Below, piece after piece: positions 24,023 to 36,953 of a stretch of 64,000 bases of DNA. The DNA lies in assembly GCA_030169165.1 (NCBI GenBank), contig CM058042.1:87185225-87249224 (forward strand), written 5' to 3'. The notes under the pieces were generated by a model. It made no database searches and was not told the origin of the DNA. It saw nothing but the letters and a program-made list of their open reading frames with translations. Numbering within the stretch: position 1 is the stretch's first letter; the number at the start of each line of letters is the position of its first letter. Both the position numbers and the translations under genes were made by a program. The DNA is from Centaurea solstitialis (taxonomy: Eukaryota; Streptophyta; Magnoliopsida; Asterales; Asteraceae).

Positions 24023-24150
24023 ATTATTGTTCAAGAAGCTGATAAAAGCCAAAATCTTTGTATTTGTAGAATATGCACCCAAAATTCACTTTGAGAAATG
24101 AGAACACACACATATGTACATATAGGATTTTAGGGAGAGAGATCTAAGCT

Positions 24151-24176
24151 AAATATTTTATATATTATATATAACC
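24151..24176 (-). promoter_or_regulatory. Probable TATA region of the RING gene
   Basis: On the minus strand TTATATATAATATATAAAATA lies about 130-150 bp upstream of the ATG, leaving room for a 5' UTR of about 100 bases. It is the best TATA candidate upstream, but AT-rich context makes this uncertain. Confidence 0.45.
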
Positions 24177-24306
24177 CCCAGTTTGTTATACTATTGTAAT
24201 ATTAATTGGATTTAATATTTCTAACAAACTTTTCTATACTATTTATTGAAAACAAAATATTCTTATTTTTCTCTTTCCATTTTTCTCTAATAAGTAAAGC
24301 TTAGCA

Positions 24307-24330
24307 ATATATATATATATATATATATAT
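24307..24330. repeat. (TA)n microsatellite
   Basis: About 12 AT/TA units. It lies just left of MITE copy A, with further TA tracts to its right. Confidence 0.95.
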
Positions 24331-24380
24331 TGATACTTCCCCTATATATATATATACACACATACATATATAGCATTACG

Positions 24381-24594
24381 TTCAAATGTGAACGCAATTT
24401 TGGTTGTGAACGTGAGGACGAATCTTAGCCACACATCTTCGGTTACGGTGGACGCGATCACAAAAGATTAACGCGATTCATGGGAGGGTGGAGATTTTTA
24501 AAGGAAGGGACCCGGTCAAAGCCGCACTTATTGATCGGATGAGTAGCTGAGATTCGTCCTCATGTTCACAAACAAAATTGAGTTCACATTTGAA
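24381..24594. mobile_element. MITE copy A (TTCAAATG family)
   Basis: It starts TTCAAATGTGAACGCAATTTT and ends with the inverted counterpart AAAATTGAGTTCACATTTGAA. Inner arms (GTGAACGTGAGGACGAATCT and AGATTCGTCCTCATGTTCAC) are also inverted. It is bounded by TA and CT/TA microsatellites. The core carries GGTTACGGTGGACGCGATCAC and a CATGGGAGGGTGGAG block also found, inverted, in copy B. Confidence 0.85.
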
Positions 24595-24631
<37 letters not shown>

Positions 24632-24650
24632 GTATATATATATATATACA
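24594..24650. repeat. (CT)n and (TA)n microsatellites between two MITEs
   Basis: A CT run to about 24614 is followed by two TA runs. It separates MITE copies A and B. Confidence 0.9.
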
Positions 24651-24658
24651 GTATTATT

Positions 24659-24893
24659 TTCAAATGAGAAGTGCTAAAAAATGAGAAGTAGAGAAGTTAT
24701 CTTCACCGCTCATCCAGTCAGTAAAAACGGCTTTGTCCGAGTCACCTTCCTTTAATTGTCTCCACCCTCCATGAATCACATCAATCCCCCGTGATCACGT
24801 CCACCATAACTGGTCAAAGACGCATTTTTATTGAGCGGATGAGTAGTGAAGATCACTTCTCTCCTTCGTATAATTTTAGCACTCTCATTTGAA
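24659..24893. mobile_element. MITE copy B (TTCAAATG family), inverted core relative to copy A
   Basis: Termini are TTCAAATGAGAAGTGCTAAAA and TTTTAGCACTCTCATTTGAA, with inner arms GAAGTTATCTTCACCGCTCATCC / GGATGAGTAGTGAAGATCACTTC (shown in pieces; not identical). The core, read in reverse complement, matches copy A (TGGTGGACGTGATCAC, CATGGAGGGTGGAGAC), so the two neighbours are relatives in opposite orientation. Confidence 0.8.
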
Positions 24894-24899
24894 CCTTCC

Positions 24900-27800
24900 T
24901 CTCACTCTTTCTATATATATTCTTTTGATTCTAAATATGAAGAAGATTTTCTTCTGTACGTCTCATCTTCCTTTCTTTTTTCTTTTTTTTACCACTATAT
25001 AGTTGGTAGGGTGGATTCCCTTAAATGTTTAGGTAAGGTTAAAAAACAAGGTTTTTTTTTGTGATTTTTACTATAGTTTTTTTGGTGAATTTTCGAATGG
25101 ACTCTGTTAACTAAATAAAGTATCTCGTAATTTACAAAAAAAAAAAAAAAAAAAAAAACTCTTAAATTCAAACAAAATAACTGAAAAAGTCTTTTAAAAT
25201 TGTCAAAAAAAACTTAGAAAAAGCTTGAAATCAACCCCCAATACTATAAAAATCCTTTAAAGGTGTCCCAAAAAAACCGATCCATCACTAGGCGACCAAT
25301 AAACTTTTTCGAGCAAAGGCACCTTTAAAAGTCAATCAAAAGCCTAAAATCAAACCTTAACCCACGGAAAAGTCAACACTTCTTGACCATGGAAATATTC
25401 AATGGATTAGAAAATGACTTTCTGCAAGCAGGCCAAAAAAATGGAAAAATTCAATGGATTAGAAAATGACTTTTCTTATGGGCTTACTTTATTCTGGTCC
25501 GATTACCCATGGCCCATGGTCCATGCCTTATTAAAAGAAATGGGCTTAATAAATGACTTAAAAGTTGTATCCTTTTGTTTTGTTTCAACCGTTGGAACTT
25601 GGAAGCCACTATCATCACTTCTTCAATTGCGTAGTATTTTTTTTGTTTTTTTTTTTGCACTATCTATCTAACTTTTTTTTCGTTTAAGAAAATTGACTTA
25701 AATAGTCAAAATGCATATCGAAATTGATTTCCTAGTTTATCATTTCTTACTTTTATTCAAATATCACCATATTTGAAATATTCAGTTCGTAATTTACGGA
25801 CCTATCTAAAAGACAAAAAAGACATCTAGTCAATGTTCTTTAAATATATATGGACCTAGATCTGCAATTACGGTTCTAGATAATTTTTTTAAGGAATAAA
25901 TCGTTTTTTGTCACTTTTCACTAGATCCAGAAACTTTTGGACCTAGATGTTACAGATGTAGTGATATTTGAGTAAAAAACCAATTTAGATTTATAGAATG
26001 GCTATTTGAATCAATTTTCCATTTTTCCCTCTATTAAGTGATAGTGTTTTATTGTAAATGTAATTATAATAAAAAGTCATACCATAAGTAAGTTTTTTTT
26101 TATCAATATGGATATTTGTTCAACTAATATCACGGCCCGCATGTATAATTGGATCTTAAAACACTCCTGTAAGGATTTCATCTCTTCGGATAGTTGGCTC
26201 ACAACTTCGCTCCAAAATCCCAGCTGAGCTTCCTGTTGGTAATTTGCGGACGTTTGCTTTCCTTGTATGTTTGTTACTCTCTTTGTTTCCTTCACTTGTA
26301 GGTTGGGTTTACTTCTAATTGGTGCATCTTGGTACACTAGGATGGCCCTCAGTTGTGTAGTTTTTGTTGCTCGATCTTTTTTAATATAGTTTGTCGACTT
26401 TTATAAATATATACCAAAAATAGATTACTTGGTGTATCTAATTAGTTAAATGTTATTTTAATAAATTTGTTATTAAAATTTTTAAAAGAAAATCGAATTG
26501 ATTGTAAAGGAAAATTCTTAGAAATAGTAGTATACTCTTTTCAGAATGCAAATTGATGCAAACTAAAAACAATATAGGTGTTCAAATATTGAATATAATA
26601 GTAACCAAAACAGAAAAATGATCAAATTCGAAACCCATTCGAGAAAAGCAACACGGACTATATTTTTATTTTTTTGGAAAAAGTTTATCTAGGCTTTGAT
26701 TATATTGCATCATTGGCAATTCGAAAATTAAAGAAAAAAATCAAATTAGTAAAGGTGGATTGGAAATTGAATTAAAGTTCATTTTTTTGCCTTAAATCAT
26801 CTTTTTTTATGATCAACAGACAATCACTAAATCTACTTCTAAATCTACGCCAATGTCTACAACAAGACTCAAACACCCTCAAAAAACTTATCCAAACACA
26901 CAATGGATCCCTATTCTCCTTTCTTTTCTTTCCCTTTCCTTGCATTAACAACATGTTCTTCCCTACCATTGATTGCCAGTTTGCCACCACCCCTCTCTTT
27001 TTCTCCTCCTATGACCTTGGCTAAAATCACCGACCACGGTATACCTTATTATATGTCAAACCTAAATTGGATTGTTTTTATAAAAAAATAATTATAACGG
27101 TTTCTTTTTCCAATATACAGTATCATTGTTAAGTTTTCGCATTTATTCTTTTATCATCTTTATATCAACGTCCCTACAATTTATCAACCAAAAATATGAA
27201 AGATGATTGTAAAATTGCATACTTTCAAATAGTAATTATGTTATCCAAGTTTTCACCGGTTAACACATAAAATTTAAGTTTATTGTTACATAAAGAATTT
27301 TGATGTAAATCGACATGGCAATCCTAGTGAGTGATAATACCTAATCAACTCGAAGCTTGAACTTTTCACTCTATTATAAAAGTGTCCAAGTCGATAGAAC
27401 CACTTCATGCATATGAAGTGGTCGGTCTAAACTTAATTCTCTTACTATAATTGTGACCATGAAGCTTTTGTTTGGTTTAATGTAGTAGATGCCCCATCTG
27501 TTGTAAATTAAAAATACAAATACCTAAAAATAGATGTGATCAAGGTCGATGTCTAACTCATTTATATTTAGTTCTTGAGTAGTCAGCATTCCAGGATTTT
27601 CACCTAACATACAATACCCTTTGTCGGGCTATTTTGAGACTGTTTGTTTTGAACTCTTATGAAACAACCTTTAATAGACCCAAAACAGTGTTGTTGTCGT
27701 TCTTCTTTCTAGAAGAACACCAAAAACAACTGACACGTAATCATTATCATCAATCTTATCAACAAATTCATATATCTTTCCACGTGTGATGATAAGGATG

Positions 27801-29320
27801 GGAATCATTTTTTTTGTAATTGTTGTTCTTGAATCATTTGCGTTCATTGACATCACAATTGTGTGTATATATATACATACACACAGATGTGTGTGTGTAT
27901 ACATATACATATCTCATATATGAGTAACTTATGTGTTTTCTCCACATGATTTGTTAAAAATTGCAAATTTCGTCCCTATTTTTTTGAAATTTCAGTTTTT
28001 ATCTATATGGCTTGCAATTTATTTATATATTTGTTCTTGAGGATAATTACTACTTTTAAGTATAAGGGACTAAAAAGAAATGAATTGTATACAAAATCAA
28101 TATGATAATGCAAAATCTACAGATACAATCGATAAAATCGTAATAAACATACTTACTAACGTCGATTCTTCGTTTTGTTAATCCTGATTGAGGTCTACAT
28201 GCCACCAGTGTCCTAAAACAAAATTTCGCCCCGGGGTATCGGCGTTTGTCTAGAGCATACAACAATCGAATTCAAGTTTGACACTTGAATCTAGCGAATT
28301 CGATCAAGTTTGATGATGGATTTTTGTGTGAGGAAAAGGAAAAAATCAGAGAGAATTTGTCATCACCCAATCCAAGAAACCGATTCAAATATATAGGTAT
28401 GGGTCCAAAGGTCGTGATTGTTCAGGCTGCGAACGTATCGCGTCCCAAGTTCGAGATCTTCCTGTCGCAAAGCAACGAACAAAAGTCAAAATTTGACTTC
28501 CATATTTCAACTCAAGAGATAAGTCCCATCTTTTGACAATTTAATATAAATATGTTAAGGAGAGCCCACTAAGAACAACACACTTCAAAACCCAAGCAAT
28601 TTAATGATTTGTTTAATTTGTTAGTTTGTTTAATTTGAACATCATAGGTTTAAATTTCACTAAAGAATCAAAGATAAGAAATGCATGAGTTTATTTATTT
28701 ATATATGGTTCCTAGGAAAATTAAGGAACGCCTTGACGGTCCTTCATCTGGATGATATGTACTTGTGTATGGTAAATCAAATTATTTTATGGTTTTGTTC
28801 ATATATATGCATGTTACAAATTACTTGTATGCTCAAATGCATGCCGAATAGATGAATGGTTACCAGTGTGCTCTTTAGTTTTCCATTTCTTTGATGTTTT
28901 CTCCCGACGTGGCCCTAACTATATTATATTTAGTTACATTTAGAGGAAAACACTAAATAAATGAAAAATCGAAAAACCACAAAAAACAAATAGAAAGGAA
29001 TATTAATTTGGATATCGGATCAACGAAAAAATAGTTTTTTTTTTTGGCATAATTTGTTTCGATTGGATTTTGATTATATTTTTCATTTTTTCCAATTTAA
29101 AAATAAACGGGTAGGAGATTTTCTTAGTTTAAAAAAAGTTGTAACCGCCTATTTAATCAAATTCATTGGATGAATGAATGAAGTATTTTTCGGGTTTTCA
29201 AGTTTTTTTAGGTTTCCCCCCAAACCCCTTATATATATTTCAAAAAAATGTAGAAAGAAATAAAGATGCAACGGTCAATACATAAAGTACAAATGATTTA
29301 TAGGGTTACCAATGTTGGGA
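24900..29320. other. Intergenic, no gene recognised
   Basis: AT-rich DNA with a 23-base A-run near 25137-25160 and TG/TA microsatellites near 27860-27910. TTCAATGGATTAGAAAATGAC recurs at about 25398 and 25447, a short local duplication. Open frames at 25414-25671, 26077-26337 (minus) and 28285-28536 lack recognisable domains. The 26077-26337 frame is the most protein-like (polar, amphipathic stretch) and might be a gene relic, but I cannot assign it. Confidence 0.5.
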
Positions 29321-29324
29321 ATGA

Positions 29325-29749
29325 TTCAAAAGGAAACACCTTCATTTGACGTGAACGTGAGAACACCCTTTAATACAGTCAATTACATATGTGATAATAT
29401 ATTTGATCACCTATGATACACATATATATGATACTAAATCAGAGACACAAATGACCTTTGGTGTGATCTAGGTTGGAGACCAAGCTTCGTTATACTACTA
29501 TGATCTCTCTTTCTCTCACATGTGTGAACACATGTGATAAAAACTATCTTGATATGATACTATATTCCATCACATGTGATACCAAATCAGATAAGCATAT
29601 GATCTTTGATGCGACCTAGGTTGCAAATTTGCAATCTTGCAAAGTGCGTCATCTATACATCAAGTCATCAACAAGTCCCTTCACGTGTATTATCACATAT
29701 CATAAAAAAATGTTCTTATGTTTTCTAATAAAAGATGTTTTCATTTGAG
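29325..29749. mobile_element. MITE copy C (TTCAAATG family), diverged
   Basis: The left end TTCAAAAGGAAACACCTTCATTTG with GTGAACGTGAGAACA inside is mirrored by TGTTCTTATGTTTTC and GATGTTTTCATTTGAG at the right end. The interior repeats ACATGTGATA and GACCTAGGTTG words. It has no coding potential. Confidence 0.6.
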
Positions 29750-31560
29750 CATCGACCTATATACTTTAATATAATGTAAATGTAAAAATAACACATTCAT
29801 ACGATGGTGTAACAGTTTGGCTCCAGTAAGTCGTTAATATTGATGGAAACAAATACTAAAACAATCAAATATTATTGGTTACATTGAAATTTGACTTAAT
29901 AACGTGTGCGTATTATAAGTATTCGAATATATATAAGTTGATTGTGACGTTTGTTTGGAACTTTGTATATAAAGATCCATAGGAAAAACAAACTTGGAAA
30001 AGTCATCTGAATTATAAATTCATCATTATCTATTTAAAACTATACTGTTTAGCATTACTTACTTTAAATAACTTATGTTTATCTGTTTATTTATTTTGAG
30101 TTGTTTGTTTATCTCTTAATAGTTCAATTAAAAGGCAACCTCTAAATCGTTAAGAGGTAAATTCTTTTGGGCAAAAAAATGGACTGTCTCTTAATGGCTC
30201 CATAAACCCTCTGAATAATTTTGCATCTTGTATGTCTCTTAACCATTCAGAACCTTGATTTCTTTCTCAACAATTACCTAACCAACATATTTCATTTTCC
30301 ACTATATGATAAGAGTCACTTAATCATCTAGCACCAAACCATGTTGACTAAGCGTTTGGAAATCAGGGGAAAGGGGATTAACATGACATCCCATCCCCGG
30401 TCAATTTTATGGTCAAACCAATCAAACCTCGATTCCTCGATCCAGACCCGTTCCCGGCCACAAGTTGCTCCATATTCGATTACAACAAAAATATTACTGC
30501 TATCTCATCCAAAAATCGCTCCATGTTGGTTGGATTCCAGAAATACAATCATTAGGCTTAAATGACCAAAATCATCTAGGTTTGAGCATATCTCCGTATG
30601 TTTTTTATTTCTTTCAATTGTTTTGGTTAGAAAAATTACCATATGTTACAAAAGAATAAGAATAGTAAGCACAGTTAACAAATGTTATAAATTAATAGAT
30701 GTTAAAAAAAAATTTGACAAATTAATTTCTTTTAAATTTTTAATACTTTCTTTTGAACGGCAAACTAACACACGCATGCATACGTTCTTGGGGTATTCCT
30801 GCTCTCAAAGCCACCTGAATATCAATTAAGGGTACCACGATGTGGCAGGTCCATGATCTGTTAGTATAGTAACTTAGTAATGCATAAAACAGTAAGATGA
30901 ATTTGTTTCGATCTTTCTTTCAATGATGTGCATAGGTTACTTGTTGGTCTTGTAAGGGCTATTCAAGTATATAACAGTTTGTAGAAGGAAGGGGAGTGGA
31001 ATACAAACACAACAAGAATGACATACTTTTTATATTTAAAGTTTATTGATATGAATTCAAATAGATAATTTACAGGATTGTTGCAGAATAAGAAAATGAG
31101 AAACCTATTCTAAACAACCTTAAGAATTTCACACAACTTTTACTTTATACAAATAAGAAAGGTTTAGGAGAAAATCACTAAGCGAGAATAAGATGGATGA
31201 ACGGTATATATCTATAATCAGAGAAGAGAGGTCTCCTCTAATATTTATATTGTTTGCATTACTTTCCATGTGTCAGGTGGAGATTGGTTCGTATATTACT
31301 TTTCATCTGATGTGTAAATATGTACCTTTGGTAGTACACACTTTTAGCCTTTTTACAAGTGGTTGCTCCATAGTTGACTTTGCATGATTGGAACATTAAA
31401 GTTATCATTCATGTACTTTTTGGGCCAATGTGAAGCTTTTTGATCATCCTTTGTGTAAAAGAGGAGACAAACAATTGAATCTTTTTCAAAAAGAGTTTTA
31501 TTTAGCTATTGAAGTCATTGAGTGGTGTATTCAACGATATGTGAGTCTTGGTTTTAGATC
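29750..31560. other. Intergenic, no gene recognised
   Basis: Short open frames at 30341-30829 and 31193-31387 have no recognisable features. No repeat family was identified. Confidence 0.5.
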
Positions 31561-31565
31561 TTTAT

Positions 31566-31715
31566 TAGGCATGGGAATGGGGCGGGTTTGGGGCAGGGAC
31601 CTCAATCTCCATCCCCGTCCCCGAGCCCTCATCGTCATCCCCGTCCCCTTCCCCATCCCCACCGGGGAATTTGATCGTATCCCCATCCCCGTCCCCAACG
31701 GGTAACGGGAATTTG
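31566..31715. repeat. GC-rich CCCCATCCCCG repeat patch, hAT-like
   Basis: GGCATGGGAATGGGGCGGG, then many CCCCGTCCCC / CCCCATCCCC units ending in CCCCAACGGGTAACGGG. This composition and the opening (T)AGGCATGG resemble GGGGACGGGGAT-rich non-autonomous hAT elements of plants. Target duplications were not established. Confidence 0.4.
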
Positions 31716-32099
31716 AACAAGATAAAGATTCTTTATCTTGTATGTAGCTATGTTGATATCACTAAATGTCGTTTCAGATCACAATCAGCCTTGACTATAT
31801 CTTCAGTTCATTCTTCGACATCACTTAAGGATCTTTGTAAGTGAATTGTTTGTCTTCAATGAATACTTAATTTATCACGTTACAATGTGAGTGCTCAACG
31901 ATTACTGAACAAACTTAGTGATGATCGCTGACGCTGAATAAAATATTAAACTAAGTATTTTTCGCTTAATATAGAAAATGATCATCATTAATTCATCAAT
32001 CAGTAAGAGAACTTGGATCAACATTACTTTTGAGAGTTTGAGAGTAGATGGTTAGGCTTCTTCTATTTCAATTAACTTATTCATGTTTGGCAGGTCTTA

Positions 32100-32580
32100 A
32101 GGAAGTAGAGAGTGAATGCCTAAGTGCATGACGACAAGAGGTTGAGAGGTGTGACGGCTAAAGTGTGGCTATGGGCAGCTAAGATGATTGGAGCCTAGAG
32201 GTATGACGGCTAGAGATTGTGGTTTGTGGAGAAGTATAGTAGGAAGGCGCCAATGTGGAAGCAAAGAAGTGAAGATCAAATAAATTCAAGTTGATCGACT
32301 TAAGGTACTAAACTGGAAAAAGTAACCTAATTTGGAAAATAAATAAATAATATATTAGAAAATATTTAATATAACCTATAAGTAATACCAAAGAGGTTTG
32401 ATGGAGTATGGCTATGTGGAGGTGTGACAGCTAAAGTCTAGAGTTACGATGGCCAACGAAGGAGTATAGATGGAAGGTGTTGGTGTGGAAGAGAAAGAAG
32501 TGAAGACCGAGTAAACTCAAATTGATCGACATAAGGTCCTAAATTGGAAAAAGTAACCTAATTCTCGAAAATAACTAAAT
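32100..32580. repeat. Imperfect tandem duplication (~240-bp units)
   Basis: GTGGAAGCAAAGAAGTGAAGA...GTAACCTAATT (about 32254-32335) recurs as GTGGAAGAGAAAGAAGTGAAGA...GTAACCTAATT (about 32488-32570). Repeated GTGTGACGGCTAAAG words precede each unit. No coding frame. Confidence 0.75.
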
Positions 32581-32585
32581 ATTTA

Positions 32586-33220
32586 TTAGGGGTAAGCATG
32601 GGTCGGGGTAAAAAACACAAAATCCGATCAAGTTTGGGTATTAAATGTATTATCTGAAAATGAAAATCAGGTGTTAAGGATTTCAAAATTCGGGCCATGT
32701 CAGATTCGAGGTTAATTGGATTCGGGTCTTAGCAAGATAACTTTCTTTCTCCTTTTCTTTTCCCACCTATTAGTAAAAAACAGAAATCATATACAACAAA
32801 AGGTTAAAGATGATTTCTGTATTTTAATTTAACAAGATTTGATAAAAAAAAAAACTATCAAATGACATATATACCTAACTCTTTGTTTTTTTTTTTTTTT
32901 TGCTTAATCATTAAAAATAAACTTAATTCAAACTCCAAAAATTCCAATTTCAAACATTAAAGATTAAACTAATAAAAATATAGTCCAAATCTCAAAAAAA
33001 ATTCATAAAAATTAAAAAAATTAATAAAACGTTTTATTTGGATTTCATGTGGGTTTTGGTGACGGGTATGGGGAGTTGGGGACCCTACCCGAGTCCCGTA
33101 ACCCATCCAAAAAGTCCGATTTTAGAGATTGTGTTAGTCCGGGTTATATGGATCAGTAGATTCGGGGGGCTTTCGGATTGAATTTTTGGGGTTTCCATAT
33201 TTGATCTGGTTTTGTTCACC
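32586..33220. mobile_element. Possible non-autonomous hAT-like element
   Basis: AGGGGTAAGCATGGGTCGG at the left and CTGGTTTTGTTCACCATTT at the right give weakly matching inverted ends, with GGGTATGGGGA and CCGGGTT-rich stretches inside. An 8-bp target duplication could not be confirmed. An antisense frame at 33134-33385 spans the right part and is not gene-like. Confidence 0.35.
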
Positions 33221-33524
33221 ATTTATGATTAGGTTAGGGATAACACCGAACGCGGTTGAAATTAGCCGTTTCCATGTTTGACATTTTGCGACACTATTTA
33301 TGAATGTACACATTTTATTATGTGTCGTACAAACATACCGAACATAATCAATCCCTATCGTATAGTGTCCTTTCTTAATTTCCATACAAAATTCAACATT
33401 ATTAATTTTAAATGAATTAAAAAAGTAATTGATTATAAAAACATATCATTTTAACTAAAAAAATTTAAGATATTATGTTAAGGAAGTTCTAGATAGCACC
33501 AGGAAAGTACTTAACCGTCCTACG

Positions 33525-33544
33525 TGAAGTCAAATATGTTGTGA
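33525..33544 (+). other. 20-bp block shared with 51023-51042, upstream of both F-box paralogues
   Basis: An exact 20-base match (core GTCAAATATGTTGTGA) occurs here and at 51023-51042, on the same strand and upstream of each F-box gene. Flanking similarity (GAAAGT...TAA before, TTATAAA and CAGCT after) suggests an old duplicated segment and not chance. It does not resemble any of the transposons described here. Confidence 0.5.
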
Positions 33545-34070
33545 TTTGCCGTATTTATAAATTCTTATTCCAGCTGCTAATTTTGATTTTAATATTTATT
33601 TTCTTCTTCATTTAATAATTTAAATACCCCCTTCTATTTTTCCTACTCGTTGACACTTGCAGGCTTGGATCGGTAACTAATTTAATAAGAAGTCGGAAAT
33701 AATATTGCTTAAAAATTATATAAGTGTATGTAATTCTTTTTGTTAAATGTTTATTGACCTATTTATTTTTATCTGTCAAAACAAATACATATACATGTAT
33801 TAATATAATCAAATTTATATATGTATATAGGAGGATCTTAGCCCTTGATTACGTTTAATCTCATGTCGTCTTAGGAATTGCATTATAAAATGGAATTGAG
33901 CTGCTACATCTTATCAATGTTGATTCTTAATTAGAATTGATTCAACAGTGAAAATCTCTTTTTATCATTTTCACAATAAATTTTATTCTCATCGGAATCC
34001 AACCCTATAAGTATATGAGTATTATATAATATCCACATAACTAATGCGATATACACATGCACACACGAAA
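33545..34070. other. Intergenic spacer
   Basis: AT-rich spacer between the shared block and MITE copy D; nothing recognised. Confidence 0.6.
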
Positions 34071-34314
34071 GTTCGGCTACAAACTCACTTTTTTATTACG
34101 AATATGAGGATAATTAAGATTGTGACACGTATCACATTTAGTGTGAATAATACAACATTGTTCAAGACGAATATTCCTACATTATTTATGGAATAATAAA
34201 CATTCAATACGAATAATATTACATTTCGTTATTCATACAAAATGTTGACACGTTTCATTCATGCTCTTGACTGTCCTCACGTTTACAATAAAAGATAAGT
34301 TTTCATTTGAACTC
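34071..34314. mobile_element. MITE copy D (TTCAAATG family)
   Basis: The left end GTTCGGCTACAAACTCAC with GAATATGAGGA inside is mirrored by GTCCTCACGTTTACAATAAA and GTTTTCATTTGAAC on the right. GTTCGGCTACAAACTC matches the right end of copy F (GAGTTTGCAGCCGAAC) in reverse complement. Its right edge lies only a few bases from the next Helitron. Confidence 0.7.
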
Positions 34315-34321
34315 GCTCTTA

Positions 34322-35880
34322 TCTATATATATATTAAAAGAAGGTTTTGGCTGACATCATCAATACGAAATTGAGCCATTTCATTGGCCAATTAATTAAA
34401 ATACAACAATTGATGATGTCATCATGTATATGTATTTTTTTAATACCATATTAATAGCTATAAATTCATTTTTTTTGTAACTACAAATATGGAAAAATTA
34501 TTTTCCAAAATTCACTTACCTAAAATTTCTCATTAATTTATTAATTTTCCTTTTATAATTTATATTTTGTATCCTTAGAATTATTTGATTAAATTATTTT
34601 TTACCACTTAGTTTTTCAATTTTCACCTTACATCCTTATCATATTAACGTAAATAATATATATGAATTAAAACCATTTAAGTTTTTTGTTTCTCCTTTCT
34701 ATAAATTACACCATTATAATCGTCTCGACGATATCTTTAAAATGAGTATAATATTGAATATTTTTTTAATTTATTTATATTATTAAATATTAAAAATAGA
34801 TATAAATTAACTTGTTTACATTTTATTAGAATTCTATTTTTGATAGAAACTTAAAGATTTCTATTTTTAATCTAATAATTTTTATAGATTATTTATAAAT
34901 AATGAAAATTTATTTTATTTAAAATTCTACTGTTGACATTCTTGAAATTCAAAGATTTCAATCTTTTAGGGGGTGCTTGGTTGGGGGGTATTGTAGGATC
35001 AGGAATGAGAATGATAATTATAACTGTTGATTGGTATGATATTATATAATGGAATCATTCCTGCAGATCCATTAATTTCCATTCCTGACCAAATTGGGAG
35101 AATAAAAATTTTCTTTCTACTCAGTTCTTTTTATCATATATCATTCCATCTTTTAATGTTAAATGGAACATCTATTGTATTTTCAAAGTGAAAGAAACTA
35201 TTTTTTAAATACGAAACAATTTTTCATTGATTATAGTGGGTTAACTAAGCAGCTTCAATACAATGCTTATTTTCATTCTTATTCTCCTGCATTCCCATTT
35301 TCATTCCCATTCTCATTCCTAAAATGAACCAAACACCCCTTAATCTTACTAATTTTATAGATCATTTATAAATATTGATTTTTTTAAATCTCTACAAATC
35401 AAAAACACTACATAATATATTTCTGAATCCCTCCCGTTTTAAAATCATTCACGAAATCCGAATCTTTCGACAAAAGAATTATAAATTATAAATTTTAGAT
35501 ATTTTAACAACTATTAGATAACTAACATATTTAGTAATAAAGTAAGAGTAATTTCTTTTTTTCCATTTAAATCGTTGATTAATTAGAATTATTTTACTAA
35601 ATAATTATTTTCTACTTACGCAATTTCAAAAAAAAACTTTAAATAAACGCCTGAAAAAAGTTAAATTTAAATTTTATATATATAATTTCCTAAATGGTTA
35701 TGATTAAACTAAATCATTAATGTTTCTTTTATCAACTAAGTCATATTTATATTATTAATTGGATATTACGTTTGATTTGTGGTGAATTATTTGTCAACTT
35801 TATAATGCAAATGTTAATTCTAATTAGAAACTAAAACAATATGTTTAAATCGACCGTGTATTACACGGGCCATTAACTAG
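34322..35880 (+). mobile_element. Small non-autonomous Helitron, copy 1
   Basis: It starts TCTATATATATATTAAAAG after host A (34321) and ends CCGTGTATTACACGG, GCCATTAA, CTAG (35877-35880) before host T. The first 80 bases (GACATCAT, TTGAGCCATTTCATTGGCC) match the start of the copy at 55632. It carries a Tourist-like MITE, without which it is about 1.19 kb, the same size as the other copy. No protein is encoded. Confidence 0.92.
34969..35339. mobile_element. Tourist-like (PIF/Harbinger) MITE nested in the Helitron
   Basis: Ends GGGGGTGCTTGGTT and AACCAAACACCCC form the typical GGGGTGTTTGGTT inverted repeat, flanked by TTA (34966-34968 and 35340-35342). The Helitron copy at 55632 has the uninterrupted sequence ATCTTTTTAATCTAAC at this point, an empty-site match. 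The element is 371 bp and encodes nothing. Confidence 0.92.
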
Positions 35881-36744
35881 TATTTATATATATAGGCATG
35901 ACATCATGTGAGAAATACTATTTTTGGTCAAAAATATGGACCATATAAGTTTATTAACTAAAAAATCATAAATATTTTTATTAATTAAAAAATCATAAAT
36001 AAAAAAGAAAATATTTTTAGAATCTATAAATTATGATTTTGAATTGGATATATAAATTCTTAAAAAATTCTTATTATCGTTTAGATTTATTTGTTTTTTT
36101 AATTTAATCAACTCATATTTTTTTAACCACATTTTATATAGTTTTTTTTATATAGTTTTGATTAAAAAAAAACACTATAACTTTAATCAAAAAATGTCAT
36201 ATGTGATATTTATAATTAATTTGTTATTTACTTCACGGTCTTTTTCTCTAGTTTTGGTTTCATTTTAAGTGACATGTGATTAACTTCGTATAGATATGTT
36301 GTAATAGATTATTATGTATGACATGCGATTCATATTATTTTATGCATATTATATATGATAATATATGTATGAATGTAATGAAGTATTATCGCATATATTT
36401 ATATTTATACACTAAAAGATCTATAAATGTTAAAATACATAATCATATATGACTTGGTAGTGAATGTTATATGTGATATTTGATTAAAAAAAATATGAAT
36501 TTTTTTGATTAAAAATGTATTTAGATGAAAATTTAAAAAAAAAAAATACTTGTAAGAAAAGTTTTGGAATTAATTATTATTAGAAAAATAAGTAAATCTA
36601 AAACATATAATACGATTTTTAAGAATTTATCTTTTTCAAAAAGATAACTATCATAACCTTTAAGATTATCTTGTATATTTTATTTATGATGTTATTTATT
36701 TAATCAATTACATGGCTATATATAGAGAGAAAGACCGAAACGAA
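35881..36744. other. Intergenic, very AT-rich
   Basis: Poly-A/T-rich sequence; no gene or repeat family recognised. Confidence 0.6.
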
Positions 36745-36953
36745 AGTTTAAATGTGAACTAATCTTTAATTGTAAATGTGATTCAGACTGAATAAAACTT
36801 TATTGATTCAGTCTGAATATTCATGCTTTATTCAGATTAATACAAGATTTATTCCGTCTGAATAAATCATGAATATTCAGATTGAATATTGTCACGTGAC
36901 GCAATACTAGTGGTCATCTCATTCACAATTAAAGATGAGTTTACATTTGAAGT
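36745..36953. mobile_element. MITE copy E (TTCAAATG family)
   Basis: AGTTTAAATGTGAACTAATC and TTTAATTGTAAATGTGA at the left are mirrored by ATTCACAATTAAAGATGAG and TTTACATTTGAAGTT at the right. The core has repeated TTCAGTCTGAAT words shared with copy F. TA-rich tracts flank both sides. Confidence 0.85.

Noticed and set aside
24023..24082. Extra N-terminal 20 residues for the RING protein
   Set aside because: The upstream extension begins at TTG, not ATG; the first in-frame ATG is at 24022 with a good context.
31430..31705. 91-codon frame with Pro/Arg-rich end
   Set aside because: Its C-terminal part is translation of a CCCCGTCCCC repeat patch; the rest has no recognisable domain.
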